This document shows, piece by piece, positions 15,601 to 22,516 of a stretch of 37,971 nt of DNA. The translations under genes and the position numbers were made by a program. The notes under the pieces were generated by a model that saw only the letters and a program-made list of their open reading frames with translations, was not told where the DNA came from and did no database searches. Positions within the stretch are counted from its first letter, which is position 1. Each line of letters opens with the position of its first letter. The stretch is from a virus, in IMG/VR virus record IMGVR_UViG_3300036832_001028, positions 1-37,971 of that record; one strand, 5' to 3'.

Positions 15601-17330
15601 TAGACCGGTTGCAGATTGGTGAACTCCAACTTGAAGAACCGGGCCTTGATCGGCGGCAGCCTCATCCAGCCGCGCTGGGCGGTGTAGTCCCGCGGCACCG
15701 GGGTCCAGATGATCTGCTCGAACTTGGCGGCCGGGCCGCCGTAGAGCCCAAACGGGTTGCTGGGCGAGATCCGGGTGTTGGCCACGTCCAACCGGATCAG
15801 CGCCGAACGACCCAACGGGGTGTCCTGGTTGCGGTAGAGCGGGATGGCGCAGAACGACTCCGGGTCGGCCAGGAACGGGTCATCCGGGTCGTAGACCTCC
15901 TCTTTGAGCACGAACGAGGTCAGTTTCCCGCTCAGGTAGTTCAACCCGGCCAGGTCCGCGCCGATGCTGAAGCTGCTCACCTCGGTCGCCGGTATCGGCA
16001 CCGTGGCGGGGGTGTCGGCGACGAAGTCGTCGCTGCCGTTGTCCACGTGCAGGTGATAGTTGACCCCGTCGTAGGCGGCCACGAAGGCCAACGCCCGCCC
16101 GTCCTGGTAGTCGGCCTCGCAGGTGAGCACGTCCCCGCCCGCGCTGGTCAACGTCAACCCGTCCGCGGTCAACGCCAGCATCCAGGCTCCGCAGTCCAGC
16201 ACCGGGTGCGGGTTGTCATCGACGCCCTGGTCGTAATCGGGGATCAGCACCGCACCCAGCCACCAGGGCGCGTCCGGGTCGTAGCCGATGCCGGAGTTCT
16301 GCATCGACAGCCAGCCGCCTGCCCCGTACACGCCGAAATCCAGGTACCCGTCGTGCAGGCTCACCCCGGAGTTGCCGCGCACCATCGCGATCTTCTTGCC
16401 GATCGGTTCGACCGCCGAATCGAAATTGCCGACCGGGCGCTCGTTGGAGTAGTAGACGGATACGTGCGCCCCGTTGTTGGTCGGGTCCAGGAAGATCTCG
16501 TCCACCACCACCGGCTTGCCTGCTGCGTCGCCCAGATCGGCGTAGAAGCAGACCACCGCGTCGGCGTAGGGCTGCGGCTCGCACAACCAAATCTCGTCCG
16601 CGTCGGCGTCGGTGTTGTCGACCACGCAGGCCGCGGAATGCTGCCGCAGCCCGAAATTCAACGACGAGCCGAGCGCGTCGTCGGCGGCAGCGAACGGTGT
16701 CCAGTAGCAGGTTTCGTCCTCGACGGGCAGCATCCGCGGTATGTCATCGGGGGTCTCGACCCGGTAACCGAGCAGCAGGTTGCGGATGGCCAGCGAGTAG
16801 TTGACCAACTTGCCGTAGTTGTTCACCGGGCCGTTGCCGTTGTCGATGCGGGTCAACAGGAAGCGCACCACCGCAGCGGTGAACGGCTTGACCTGAAGCC
16901 GCACCGTCTCCCAGTGCCCGGTGTAGGAGTGCTGCGGGTGCCGGTGCCCGGTGATCGCGGCCGGGGCGGGTAGCTGCGGCGGCACCGAATGCACCACCGT
17001 CGCCCCGGCCTGGCGCAGCGAGCGGGTCCGCAGCACCGGCCGCCACTGGCGGGTCTGCGGGTCCTGATACTCCATCTGCATGGTGTGCGGGAACGTGGCC
17101 AGGTCCAACAGCACCCAATTGATCAGCCGCTCCCCGGCCAACTCGATCTCCAACACCTCGCTCACCGGGGAGGTGGCCGGACGCGCATCGGTAGCCCAGA
17201 ACGTCTGGTCCTGGCTCTGCCCGGTGCCCGGGGTGCGGTAGGCGTTGGCGTAGGCCACCTGGTTCAGGTCACCCAGGTCGCTGTGATCGCTGAACAGACC
17301 CGCCACCGAGGTGGTCACCGGCTGGCTCAT
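12633..17330 (-). CDS. Very large baseplate/tail protein with LamG-like domain (1565 aa)
   Basis: ATG at 17330 overlaps the previous stop (ATGA). The N-terminal 190 residues (including ERLINWVLLDLATFPHTMQM) resemble a discoidin-like beta-sandwich. Residues 330-480 (GYLDFGVYGAGGWLSMQN to SGKLTSFVLKEE) have the pattern of a concanavalin/LamG-like domain, often sugar-binding. The later half contains repeated Trp-Gly motifs (TEGNTWGDLAGDANQ, GSNTWGDVDRYE) and more beta-sandwich-like segments. No enzyme motif is seen. Its place between the wedge candidate and the fibre gene suggests it forms the outer baseplate or the fibre attachment. The structural role is well supported; exact domain limits are approximate. 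Confidence 0.82.
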   Translation of the reverse strand: MSQPVTTSVAGLFSDHSDLGDLNQVAYANAYRTPGTGQSQDQTFWATDARPATSPVSEVLEIELAGERLINWVLLDLATFPHTMQMEYQDPQTRQWRPVLRTRSLRQAGATVVHSVPPQLPAPAAITGHRHPQHSYTGHWETVRLQVKPFTAAVVRFLLTRIDNGNGPVNNYGKLVNYSLAIRNLLLGYRVETPDDIPRMLPVEDETCYWTPFAAADDALGSSLNFGLRQHSAACVVDNTDADADEIWLCEPQPYADAVVCFYADLGDAAGKPVVVDEIFLDPTNNGAHVSVYYSNERPVGNFDSAVEPIGKKIAMVRGNSGVSLHDGYLDFGVYGAGGWLSMQNSGIGYDPDAPWWLGAVLIPDYDQGVDDNPHPVLDCGAWMLALTADGLTLTSAGGDVLTCEADYQDGRALAFVAAYDGVNYHLHVDNGSDDFVADTPATVPIPATEVSSFSIGADLAGLNYLSGKLTSFVLKEEVYDPDDPFLADPESFCAIPLYRNQDTPLGRSALIRLDVANTRISPSNPFGLYGGPAAKFEQIIWTPVPRDYTAQRGWMRLPPIKARFFKLEFTNLQPVYHDIFVTGVQRVQRFPPEMVAAWLAQYTGTEPASDLGQDVLADQIGYSPYSDFPLYVSTGGTGTGYTNTETYVAPDYTTAQRIRADQGVDWAYQQWHSGLSAPRFTNISKHIYATENVTRSTKIAYQVGLRQLIFGRQLFNTVADTDMYEDMFFDEQNLDNCTFYYNDAYEALVSLDRGWAQATSNTFRSYRLIRGLQFAAQQSQPVQQLPDDEFSDPTFANWTLVGDIEVNGDLVSSDVFGTLMPLIRQRRFGFWGDIAPNYPTWADLEAAQVTYGDLKYRVGHSDSKGGIASSTVTPPSGGRLYAAARVIATEDLGEPLYLQILDAVNDHVLAEAPATVRANQVTEWYVGTPIGTGPTEGNTWGDLAGDANQTPGFLDSFSREDATSLGQMDSGQVWTTLGTSLGLSNGTATVTAAGQVSTFDPGTPWGTFTVGIDNMVSAVDTASSVPLLYLGILVLFNDGRLVDTNTGRVMLTINGLTDGDYLSFAYRPTMQLASVPTGADASVQSWAVTVTRNGTTVPGGVLTTPRALGGVIGLAGDLGQSFVSMNWVPDTSAVPTGTVIYEVPGPEEGTWDAAHRNWTNNDDGRVWSVVNVDFSAGDPTLGSPTNITTVFDITNQIPPTNSSVSTSTDLYGTLTFRVDSLPDPVSIDPTDYYLAQLDRSSTGRLILLRADGMLVSLDPANTTTPLVELGMMVPDVTGGDLSVLFTSTLTLSTAFKTTYNIPNTGKVQTLVFLLDDAVVGVYADNNLITGTGRALLGVADGAGNVSTLSGFAWSPNANGVSAGTGSNTWGDVDRYETALWGDLAHHADQVMDDVYVRCMQKGASDDAWYMDTLSLFVDPILWEFSNDAGSSWVPGWDVRNDPNGVVSFGHVNDAYDPQGQPAGNTLRYRVTAFAPGAWVSHLAVRPWYVGFMHSVPVRPRGSLHGPNINPWDHYPPIEVDPRWQVWHSPIPRQWWFAFRDLDQVTPLPQLTPYLGENIVVEDGS

Positions 17331-18601
17331 CCGCCCACCTGCCCGGCCGCGTACGGGTAGGTGGTCAGCACCCCTTCCGCGCCGGAACGCAGCACCGCCG
17401 CCCGACGCGGCTCCTGCACCGCATCCTGGGGCAGGTAGTCCTTGCTGGTGCCGTCAGTGAAGATGACCGTCTGATAGTCGGTGCCGCTGGTCCGCTTGCC
17501 GTCCACCATCCGGTAGGAGGAGGCCCGCGCCATCCGCGAGTTGTAGGCCCACATCTCGCCCCGGTACTCACCGAAGCCGGGCCGGGCCGCTTCCACCATC
17601 GTCTGGTTCTGGTACAGGCTCAGGCCCAGGTCGTCCAGCCCCTGGTACTGGGCCACCGTGGAGACCACCGCCCAGTCGTTGGAGTCGGAGTAGTAGAAAC
17701 GCGGTGGGCGCACCACCCAGCCGTTCTCCCCGGCCACGTTGTTGACGTTGACGACCACCCCGGCCGGGGCCAGCGTGGCCAGCACGTTGTAGACCTGCAA
17801 CCGCTCGTCTTCCCCGATGGTCTTCCGCGGGGTGATCGCCACCTCGCCGCGGTTGCCCAACGGCAACCCGGTGGAGGTGATCTTCTCCCCGCCGACCAGC
17901 CCGCCCCAGGTGCGGCCCTTCATCGAACCCCAGGTGGGGAACTTGGTGCGCACCGCGAACCAGGTGTTGGAGAACAGGGTGCTGGACCGTCCGCCGGGCG
18001 GCATCAGGTCCGCCCAGATCCACGACTCGACCAGATCCACCTCGCAACCCAGCACCGCCTCCGCCGCGGTCTTGACCCCGGCGTAGGTGGCCCCCAGGTT
18101 GAAGCCGCGGCCCAACTGGAAGATCCGCGACCGGTACCGCCCGTCCCGGCTGGCCGCCGCGGCCCAACTCCCCGAATCCAGCACCGCGGTGGCGGGGTTG
18201 AAGCGGCCCTTGCCGGGCAGCCGCTCGACGGCTAGCCGCGGGCTGGCGAACAATGCCCCCCAGAACCCGTCCAGGTCCAGGAAGTGGGTGCCGGAGACGG
18301 TGTGCGACATCCGGCGGATGGTCTGCTGGCGGCGCAGCCCGCCGATCCCGGCCGCGTTCAGCAGCGCGGACAGGAACCGGGCCAGGTGCGAGTCGCGGTA
18401 CATCCGGTACAGGCCCGGGTCGAAGTTGGCGGCCCGCAGCGCCAGCGTCACGTCCGGCACCAGCGGGTCGGTGACGCTGGTCAGCCCCTGTATCTGCGGA
18501 CCGGTCGGGTCCATCTGGTAGGAGATCAGGTCATCCAGCTGGCCGTTCTGGGTGTAGAAGAACGGCAGCTGGTCACCGGCATTGCGGGCCGGGCTGCTCA
18601 T
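17327..18601 (-). CDS. Putative baseplate wedge protein (424 aa)
   Basis: ATG at 18601 overlaps the previous stop by one base (TGATG). It directly follows the J-like wedge gene, the position of P2 gpI-type or T4 wedge proteins. The N-terminal region holds a helical segment (YRMYRDSHLARFLSALLNAAG), a common feature of tail protein I-like proteins. The rest is beta-rich with many Trp and Tyr. No enzyme motif is found. The call relies mainly on gene order. Confidence 0.62.
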   Translation of the reverse strand: MSSPARNAGDQLPFFYTQNGQLDDLISYQMDPTGPQIQGLTSVTDPLVPDVTLALRAANFDPGLYRMYRDSHLARFLSALLNAAGIGGLRRQQTIRRMSHTVSGTHFLDLDGFWGALFASPRLAVERLPGKGRFNPATAVLDSGSWAAAASRDGRYRSRIFQLGRGFNLGATYAGVKTAAEAVLGCEVDLVESWIWADLMPPGGRSSTLFSNTWFAVRTKFPTWGSMKGRTWGGLVGGEKITSTGLPLGNRGEVAITPRKTIGEDERLQVYNVLATLAPAGVVVNVNNVAGENGWVVRPPRFYYSDSNDWAVVSTVAQYQGLDDLGLSLYQNQTMVEAARPGFGEYRGEMWAYNSRMARASSYRMVDGKRTSGTDYQTVIFTDGTSKDYLPQDAVQEPRRAAVLRSGAEGVLTTYPYAAGQVGG

Positions 18602-20517
18602 CAGGAGGTCCCAAACGTGTTGCGGGCCTTGACGTACTTGACCGCCGAGTCGAAGACCGGGTAGCTGGCGTCATCGAAGTAGATGTCCTTGGCCCGGCCA
18701 CCGGTCTGGATGATCGGGCCGGGCAGCGAGGTCTGGTCCGGGTCCGGGTTCGGGTACATCTGCTGGATGCCGTAGCCGCTGCCGTTCTCCGGGTCGTTGA
18801 GGGTGACGAAGCGGACGTTGTCCACCCCGGCCACGTTGTGCACCGTTTGCAGCACGTCGGAGACCTGCAACGCCGAGTCGAAACCTAGGTTGTTGACCAG
18901 GTCCACCAGCGCCAGGTCGATGGTGTCGTTGACCGTGGCCGGGTTCGAACCGACCGTGTACACCAGGTACAGGTAGAAGCGGTAGAGCTTGGCCAGCCCG
19001 GCATGCACTTGCAGGTCGGTGCCCAACAGCCGCCACTGCCCCTCGACGGTGGACTGCACCTGCTGCGGCACGTAGTTGTAGGTGTAGACGATGGTCAACG
19101 CGGTGCCGTTGGCGGGCGTCTTGGCGGCAGCCCGCGGGTCGGCGGGACTCTGTCCGGCGTAGTTGGACGGGGTGTACCAGATCAGCCCGAAGGAACTGGT
19201 CGGGGTCATCCCGAACGCGTCCATCTGGTAGATCAGGTCGTAGTCCACCCCGGCGGTGTAGTTGGGCAGCGTGCCCGGGTCCAGCTGTAGCGGCGGGCCG
19301 TGCAGCAGCGGCTGGAAGACATCCCCGGCTTTGGGCGCGACCCCCGCGGCGGTGGCGAACCGGTCGGTGCACAGCGGGTCGTTGTGCACCGAGTTGAACT
19401 TCCAGGTGCTGGTGTTGGAGAAGATGCCGGACTGGGTGGCCGTCTTGACGATCATCCCGTTGCACCACAGGTCGATCCGGTTGGAGATGTAGGCGTACGG
19501 CGAACCCCACCGGGTGCCGAACGGGTCGTTGCGGGAGTACTTGGACACGTAGTCGAAGCGCAGGTTGTACACCCCGCCCTCGGTCAACCCGGAGTTGACG
19601 CTGTTCACAATCAGGGTGGCGCTGGCCGGGTAGACCGGGCTGTTGTTGATGGTGACGGTGTAGTGCGCGCCGGGGGTCAGCAGCGGGGTGTCTGCCTCCG
19701 GGGCCGGGTCGTCCGGGTCCGGTATCGCTTGCAGGAACACCGACTGCGGGTAGATGTAGGCCGCGTCGTGGATCTGCGAGGTGAAGCTGCCGTTGGCGAT
19801 CTGGCCCTGTTCCCGCCAGGTCAGCCGCGGCCCGATCACGTTGACGTTGGTCACCGCCCGGGAGTTCGTATCCGTCGGGTCGGCGGTGGTCTGCAAGGCC
19901 AGCGCCCGGTACATGTGCTGGGTGCCTGCGATGTTGCGGAACACGGTGGACTTGAACCGGGCACGCAGGTGCGCGTCGGTTTCTGAGGTGGCCCCGCCGA
20001 TCAGCGCCTGCGCGTTGTAGGCGCGGGTCACCGCGGTCAGCTGGCTGGCGATCTGGGTCAGCGTCCCGGCCGCCACGTTGCCGTCCGGGCCGTAATTGAG
20101 TGCCTGCACCGGAGCGTCCCCGGCGGGTTGGCCCTTGCTCAGCAACGTGTTCGCCATCACCTGCACGTACACCGTCGGGTCGGAGGAGGTGACCACCTGG
20201 GCTCCCAGCGGCACCCGGCCCTCGGCGGCGTTCGCGGTGGCCTGGGTGCGGGAGAAGGTGACCGTGCCGGTGGCTCGTTGGCCCTGCAAGCGGGCCATCC
20301 CGAACAGCGCCACGAAATCGTCCAGGTCACCCCCGGCCTTGGAGTCGATGTCGTAGGCGTAGGTGATCAGGTGGCTGTCGTTGGCATGCTCGGCGATGCC
20401 GCCCGCCACCGCGTCGATGATTTTGCGGGCGATCGAGCCGATGGTGGTGTCCAGGGTCGGCTCGGTCAGCGACAGCGCGGCCACCATGTTGGCGGCGATC
20501 TCGGCCTGGGTGGGCAT
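18601..20517 (-). CDS. Baseplate J/gp47-like wedge protein (638 aa)
   Basis: ATG at 20517 abuts the previous stop (TAG then ATG). Residues 80-125 have the pattern of the baseplate J family: ATGTVTFSRTQATANAAEG, then PLGAQVVTSSDPTVYVQ. A helical segment (SETDAHLRARFKSTVFRN) follows the core region, as in other family members. The protein is longer than P2 gpJ, with a large beta-rich C-terminal part. It follows the gp25-like gene, the expected order for a contractile baseplate wedge. Confidence 0.86.
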   Translation of the reverse strand: MPTQAEIAANMVAALSLTEPTLDTTIGSIARKIIDAVAGGIAEHANDSHLITYAYDIDSKAGGDLDDFVALFGMARLQGQRATGTVTFSRTQATANAAEGRVPLGAQVVTSSDPTVYVQVMANTLLSKGQPAGDAPVQALNYGPDGNVAAGTLTQIASQLTAVTRAYNAQALIGGATSETDAHLRARFKSTVFRNIAGTQHMYRALALQTTADPTDTNSRAVTNVNVIGPRLTWREQGQIANGSFTSQIHDAAYIYPQSVFLQAIPDPDDPAPEADTPLLTPGAHYTVTINNSPVYPASATLIVNSVNSGLTEGGVYNLRFDYVSKYSRNDPFGTRWGSPYAYISNRIDLWCNGMIVKTATQSGIFSNTSTWKFNSVHNDPLCTDRFATAAGVAPKAGDVFQPLLHGPPLQLDPGTLPNYTAGVDYDLIYQMDAFGMTPTSSFGLIWYTPSNYAGQSPADPRAAAKTPANGTALTIVYTYNYVPQQVQSTVEGQWRLLGTDLQVHAGLAKLYRFYLYLVYTVGSNPATVNDTIDLALVDLVNNLGFDSALQVSDVLQTVHNVAGVDNVRFVTLNDPENGSGYGIQQMYPNPDPDQTSLPGPIIQTGGRAKDIYFDDASYPVFDSAVKYVKARNTFGTS

Positions 20518-20946
20518 CTATGCCGTCACCTGCCGGGTCACCGAGATGCTCTGCCCGGCCAGCGTGGTGAGCGTGGCGTTGACCTGCAAAGTGTCCTGCG
20601 TCGGCGTCGCGTTGATCGTCTCAATCTTGCTGACCACCTCGCCCGCGCCGTACATGCCGCGCTGGTTCAGCGCCCCGGCCTTGTTGATCTGGTCGGCCTG
20701 CACCGCGATGTAGTTGTTCAGCACCCGTTGCACCTCCGAGAGCACCGCGGAGTGGGTGCCGGGCAGCATCGGCTGGCCGATGAAGCGGTCCAGCACCGAA
20801 CCCCACTGCGGGTGGTAGGGGTCCGCGCCGTAGTTCTCGTTCAGCGCGAAGAACAGGTCCTGGCTGACCTTGGCCGGGCCGTGGATGGTCATCAGGTCCC
20901 CGGCGGAGAGCACCAGGTCGCCGTTGACGATGGCCAGCGTCTGCAT
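20518..20946 (-). CDS. gp25-like baseplate wedge protein (142 aa)
   Basis: ATG at 20946 has GGAGG eight bases upstream. The sequence (LVLSAGDLMTIHGPAKVSQD, then DPYHPQWGSVLDRFIGQP) matches the GPW/gp25 pattern, in which a conserved Gly/Pro-rich loop and a following helix initiate sheath attachment. The length is typical. It is followed at once by the J-like gene. It is separated from the upstream EEP-domain gene by 88 bases that contain a perfect 16-base palindrome. Confidence 0.8.
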   Translation of the reverse strand: MQTLAIVNGDLVLSAGDLMTIHGPAKVSQDLFFALNENYGADPYHPQWGSVLDRFIGQPMLPGTHSAVLSEVQRVLNNYIAVQADQINKAGALNQRGMYGAGEVVSKIETINATPTQDTLQVNATLTTLAGQSISVTRQVTA

Positions 20947-21001
20947 GTTGTCTCGCCTCCAAGCACACCCCGGAACCTTCTCTACTTCAGTGCCTGGGGC
21001 C

Positions 21002-21017
21002 CGGGCTGCGCAGCCCG
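21002..21017. repeat. Perfect 16-base palindrome in an 88-base gap
   Basis: CGGGCTGCGCAGCCCG is fully self-complementary. It lies 18 bases past the EEP gene stop and about 55 bases before the gp25-like start. It could form an RNA hairpin that attenuates transcription within the structural operon, or be a protein site. No T run follows. Confidence 0.42.
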
Positions 21018-21034
21018 ATCCGGCCCGCCGTGGG

Positions 21035-22516
21035 TCAGGTCTGCCGGAACAGGATCTGCACGGCCCATGCCGCATGCCCGTCGATGTTCAGGACGATCTT
21101 GTCCACGGCCAGTTTGGTGATGGTCACGTCGGGGTTGTTGGGCTGCACCCCGATGACGTAGTCCAACACGCCGTGGACGTACCGCTCCTCGTTGGGGTGG
21201 ATCTTGGGCAGGTGCGGGTTGTTGGTGTCGGAGGTGAAGATGACGGTGTGCCCGGTGCTGACCAGGTCGGCCACTATCTGGGTCAGCTTGTCCCACCATT
21301 CGTTCCACCAGATGCGGCGCAGCGACTCGACCCGCTGCCCGGGGTGGGTGAATGCCCCGTTCACCGGGTGGCTGTCGACATGTGAGTACTGGATCCCGGT
21401 GGTCTGGTGCACCAAGGTGGTGACCCCGATGTACCGGGCCGGGGTGACGTGCGCCATGCCCGGATGGGCGAAGTAGGAGACATGCTTGGCGATCCGCCAG
21501 GTGGGCGGCACCGCGACCGGCTCGTACTTGGTGGGGTTGTCGTGCGCGAACTGATAGGTCGAAGGGAAGGCGGCCACCATCGCGGCCCACTCGTCGCCGG
21601 TATCGCCTTCGTCTATCTCCTGGAACCCCCAGATCGCGTTGGTGTGTGAATCGGCCACGTTGTTGATCGACTGCACCCGGGCGGCGTAGGTCTTGTCCCG
21701 GCCGATGTTGCAGGTACCCACCCAGTTGGTGACGGTGGCGTGCCCGCCCGGATCGGTTTGACCGCCGTCGGTGCCGCCGCCGCTGTCGGTGCTGGTGCCG
21801 CTGACCACTATGCCGCGCGCGGTGAGTTTGACCACCCGGGTGCCGAAGTAGGCGGTCAGATCCGGTGTCGGGTTGGCCCGGAACCGGATCCCGTCCAGGG
21901 AAAGGTTGATGCCGGACCCGGCTACCGCCCGCACGTACCCGTCCGGGCGGACCATGACCGTCCCTGTCCCGTCATCCTCGGCCACTACGAACCGCAGCAG
22001 GCCGTCCGTCGAGGGGTAGCAGCTGTCGTCCAGCTGGAAGATGTCCGAACTGACCGGCCCGGGCTGCCCGCTGTTGGCGACCGGGCCGGTGCCGGTGCCG
22101 CGCAACGTCACCCAGCCCATCGCGTCCTTGCAGTAACTGATCAGCGGGTAGGTGCCGCTGGTCGGAGTCCAGGTGGCGATGGGCGGGTCGAGGTCGAGGG
22201 CGGGATCGGCCACGGAGGTGTTCACCCAGTCGCCCAGCAGGTCCGGGTACTGCCATTCGACGGCGTCGATACCCAGGTAGCCGAGCGGGATCAGGAACGT
22301 CCAGCTGCTGCCGGTGACCTGGTCCAGGATCCACGTCTCACCCGGCTGCGGGGACGCGGACTTGCCGCGCAGCATGTCGGTGCGCACCTGGATCACCCGG
22401 TTGCCGGTGGTCAGCCGCACGGTGGCTACCACCCCGTCGATCCCCATCACCTTCCCGACCTGGGTTTCGGGTCGGGTGGTGCCGCGGTCCTGGTTGCGGG
22501 AGGAGGAGACGCTCAA
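21035..22516 (-). CDS. Tail/spike protein with C-terminal EEP (nuclease/phosphodiesterase) domain (493 aa)
   Basis: I chose TTG at 22516, which makes a TTGA overlap with the hub stop; the longer frame is a shadow of the hub gene. Residues 15-80 (including GNRVIQVRTDMLRGK) could be an OB-fold as in tail spikes. Residues 262-493 match the endonuclease/exonuclease/phosphatase superfamily, with all key positions seen: Asn270 (TCNIG), Glu300 (FQEID), a His-rich strand (SHVDSHPVNG, 378-387), Asp430 and Asn432 (TSDTNN), Asp452 (LDYVIG), and Asp479/His481 (DGHAAW). Known members are Mg-dependent nucleases, lipid phosphatases or sphingomyelinases. Between hub and wedge genes, it is probably virion-associated. 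Substrate unknown. Confidence 0.86.
   Translation of the reverse strand: MSVSSSRNQDRGTTRPETQVGKVMGIDGVVATVRLTTGNRVIQVRTDMLRGKSASPQPGETWILDQVTGSSWTFLIPLGYLGIDAVEWQYPDLLGDWVNTSVADPALDLDPPIATWTPTSGTYPLISYCKDAMGWVTLRGTGTGPVANSGQPGPVSSDIFQLDDSCYPSTDGLLRFVVAEDDGTGTVMVRPDGYVRAVAGSGINLSLDGIRFRANPTPDLTAYFGTRVVKLTARGIVVSGTSTDSGGGTDGGQTDPGGHATVTNWVGTCNIGRDKTYAARVQSINNVADSHTNAIWGFQEIDEGDTGDEWAAMVAAFPSTYQFAHDNPTKYEPVAVPPTWRIAKHVSYFAHPGMAHVTPARYIGVTTLVHQTTGIQYSHVDSHPVNGAFTHPGQRVESLRRIWWNEWWDKLTQIVADLVSTGHTVIFTSDTNNPHLPKIHPNEERYVHGVLDYVIGVQPNNPDVTITKLAVDKIVLNIDGHAAWAVQILFRQT

Noticed and set aside
14748-16973. Long plus-strand frame (741 codons) opposite the LamG-like gene
   Set aside because: The product is a Gly/Val/Arg/His-rich shadow without domain patterns; the minus-strand gene explains the codon bias.
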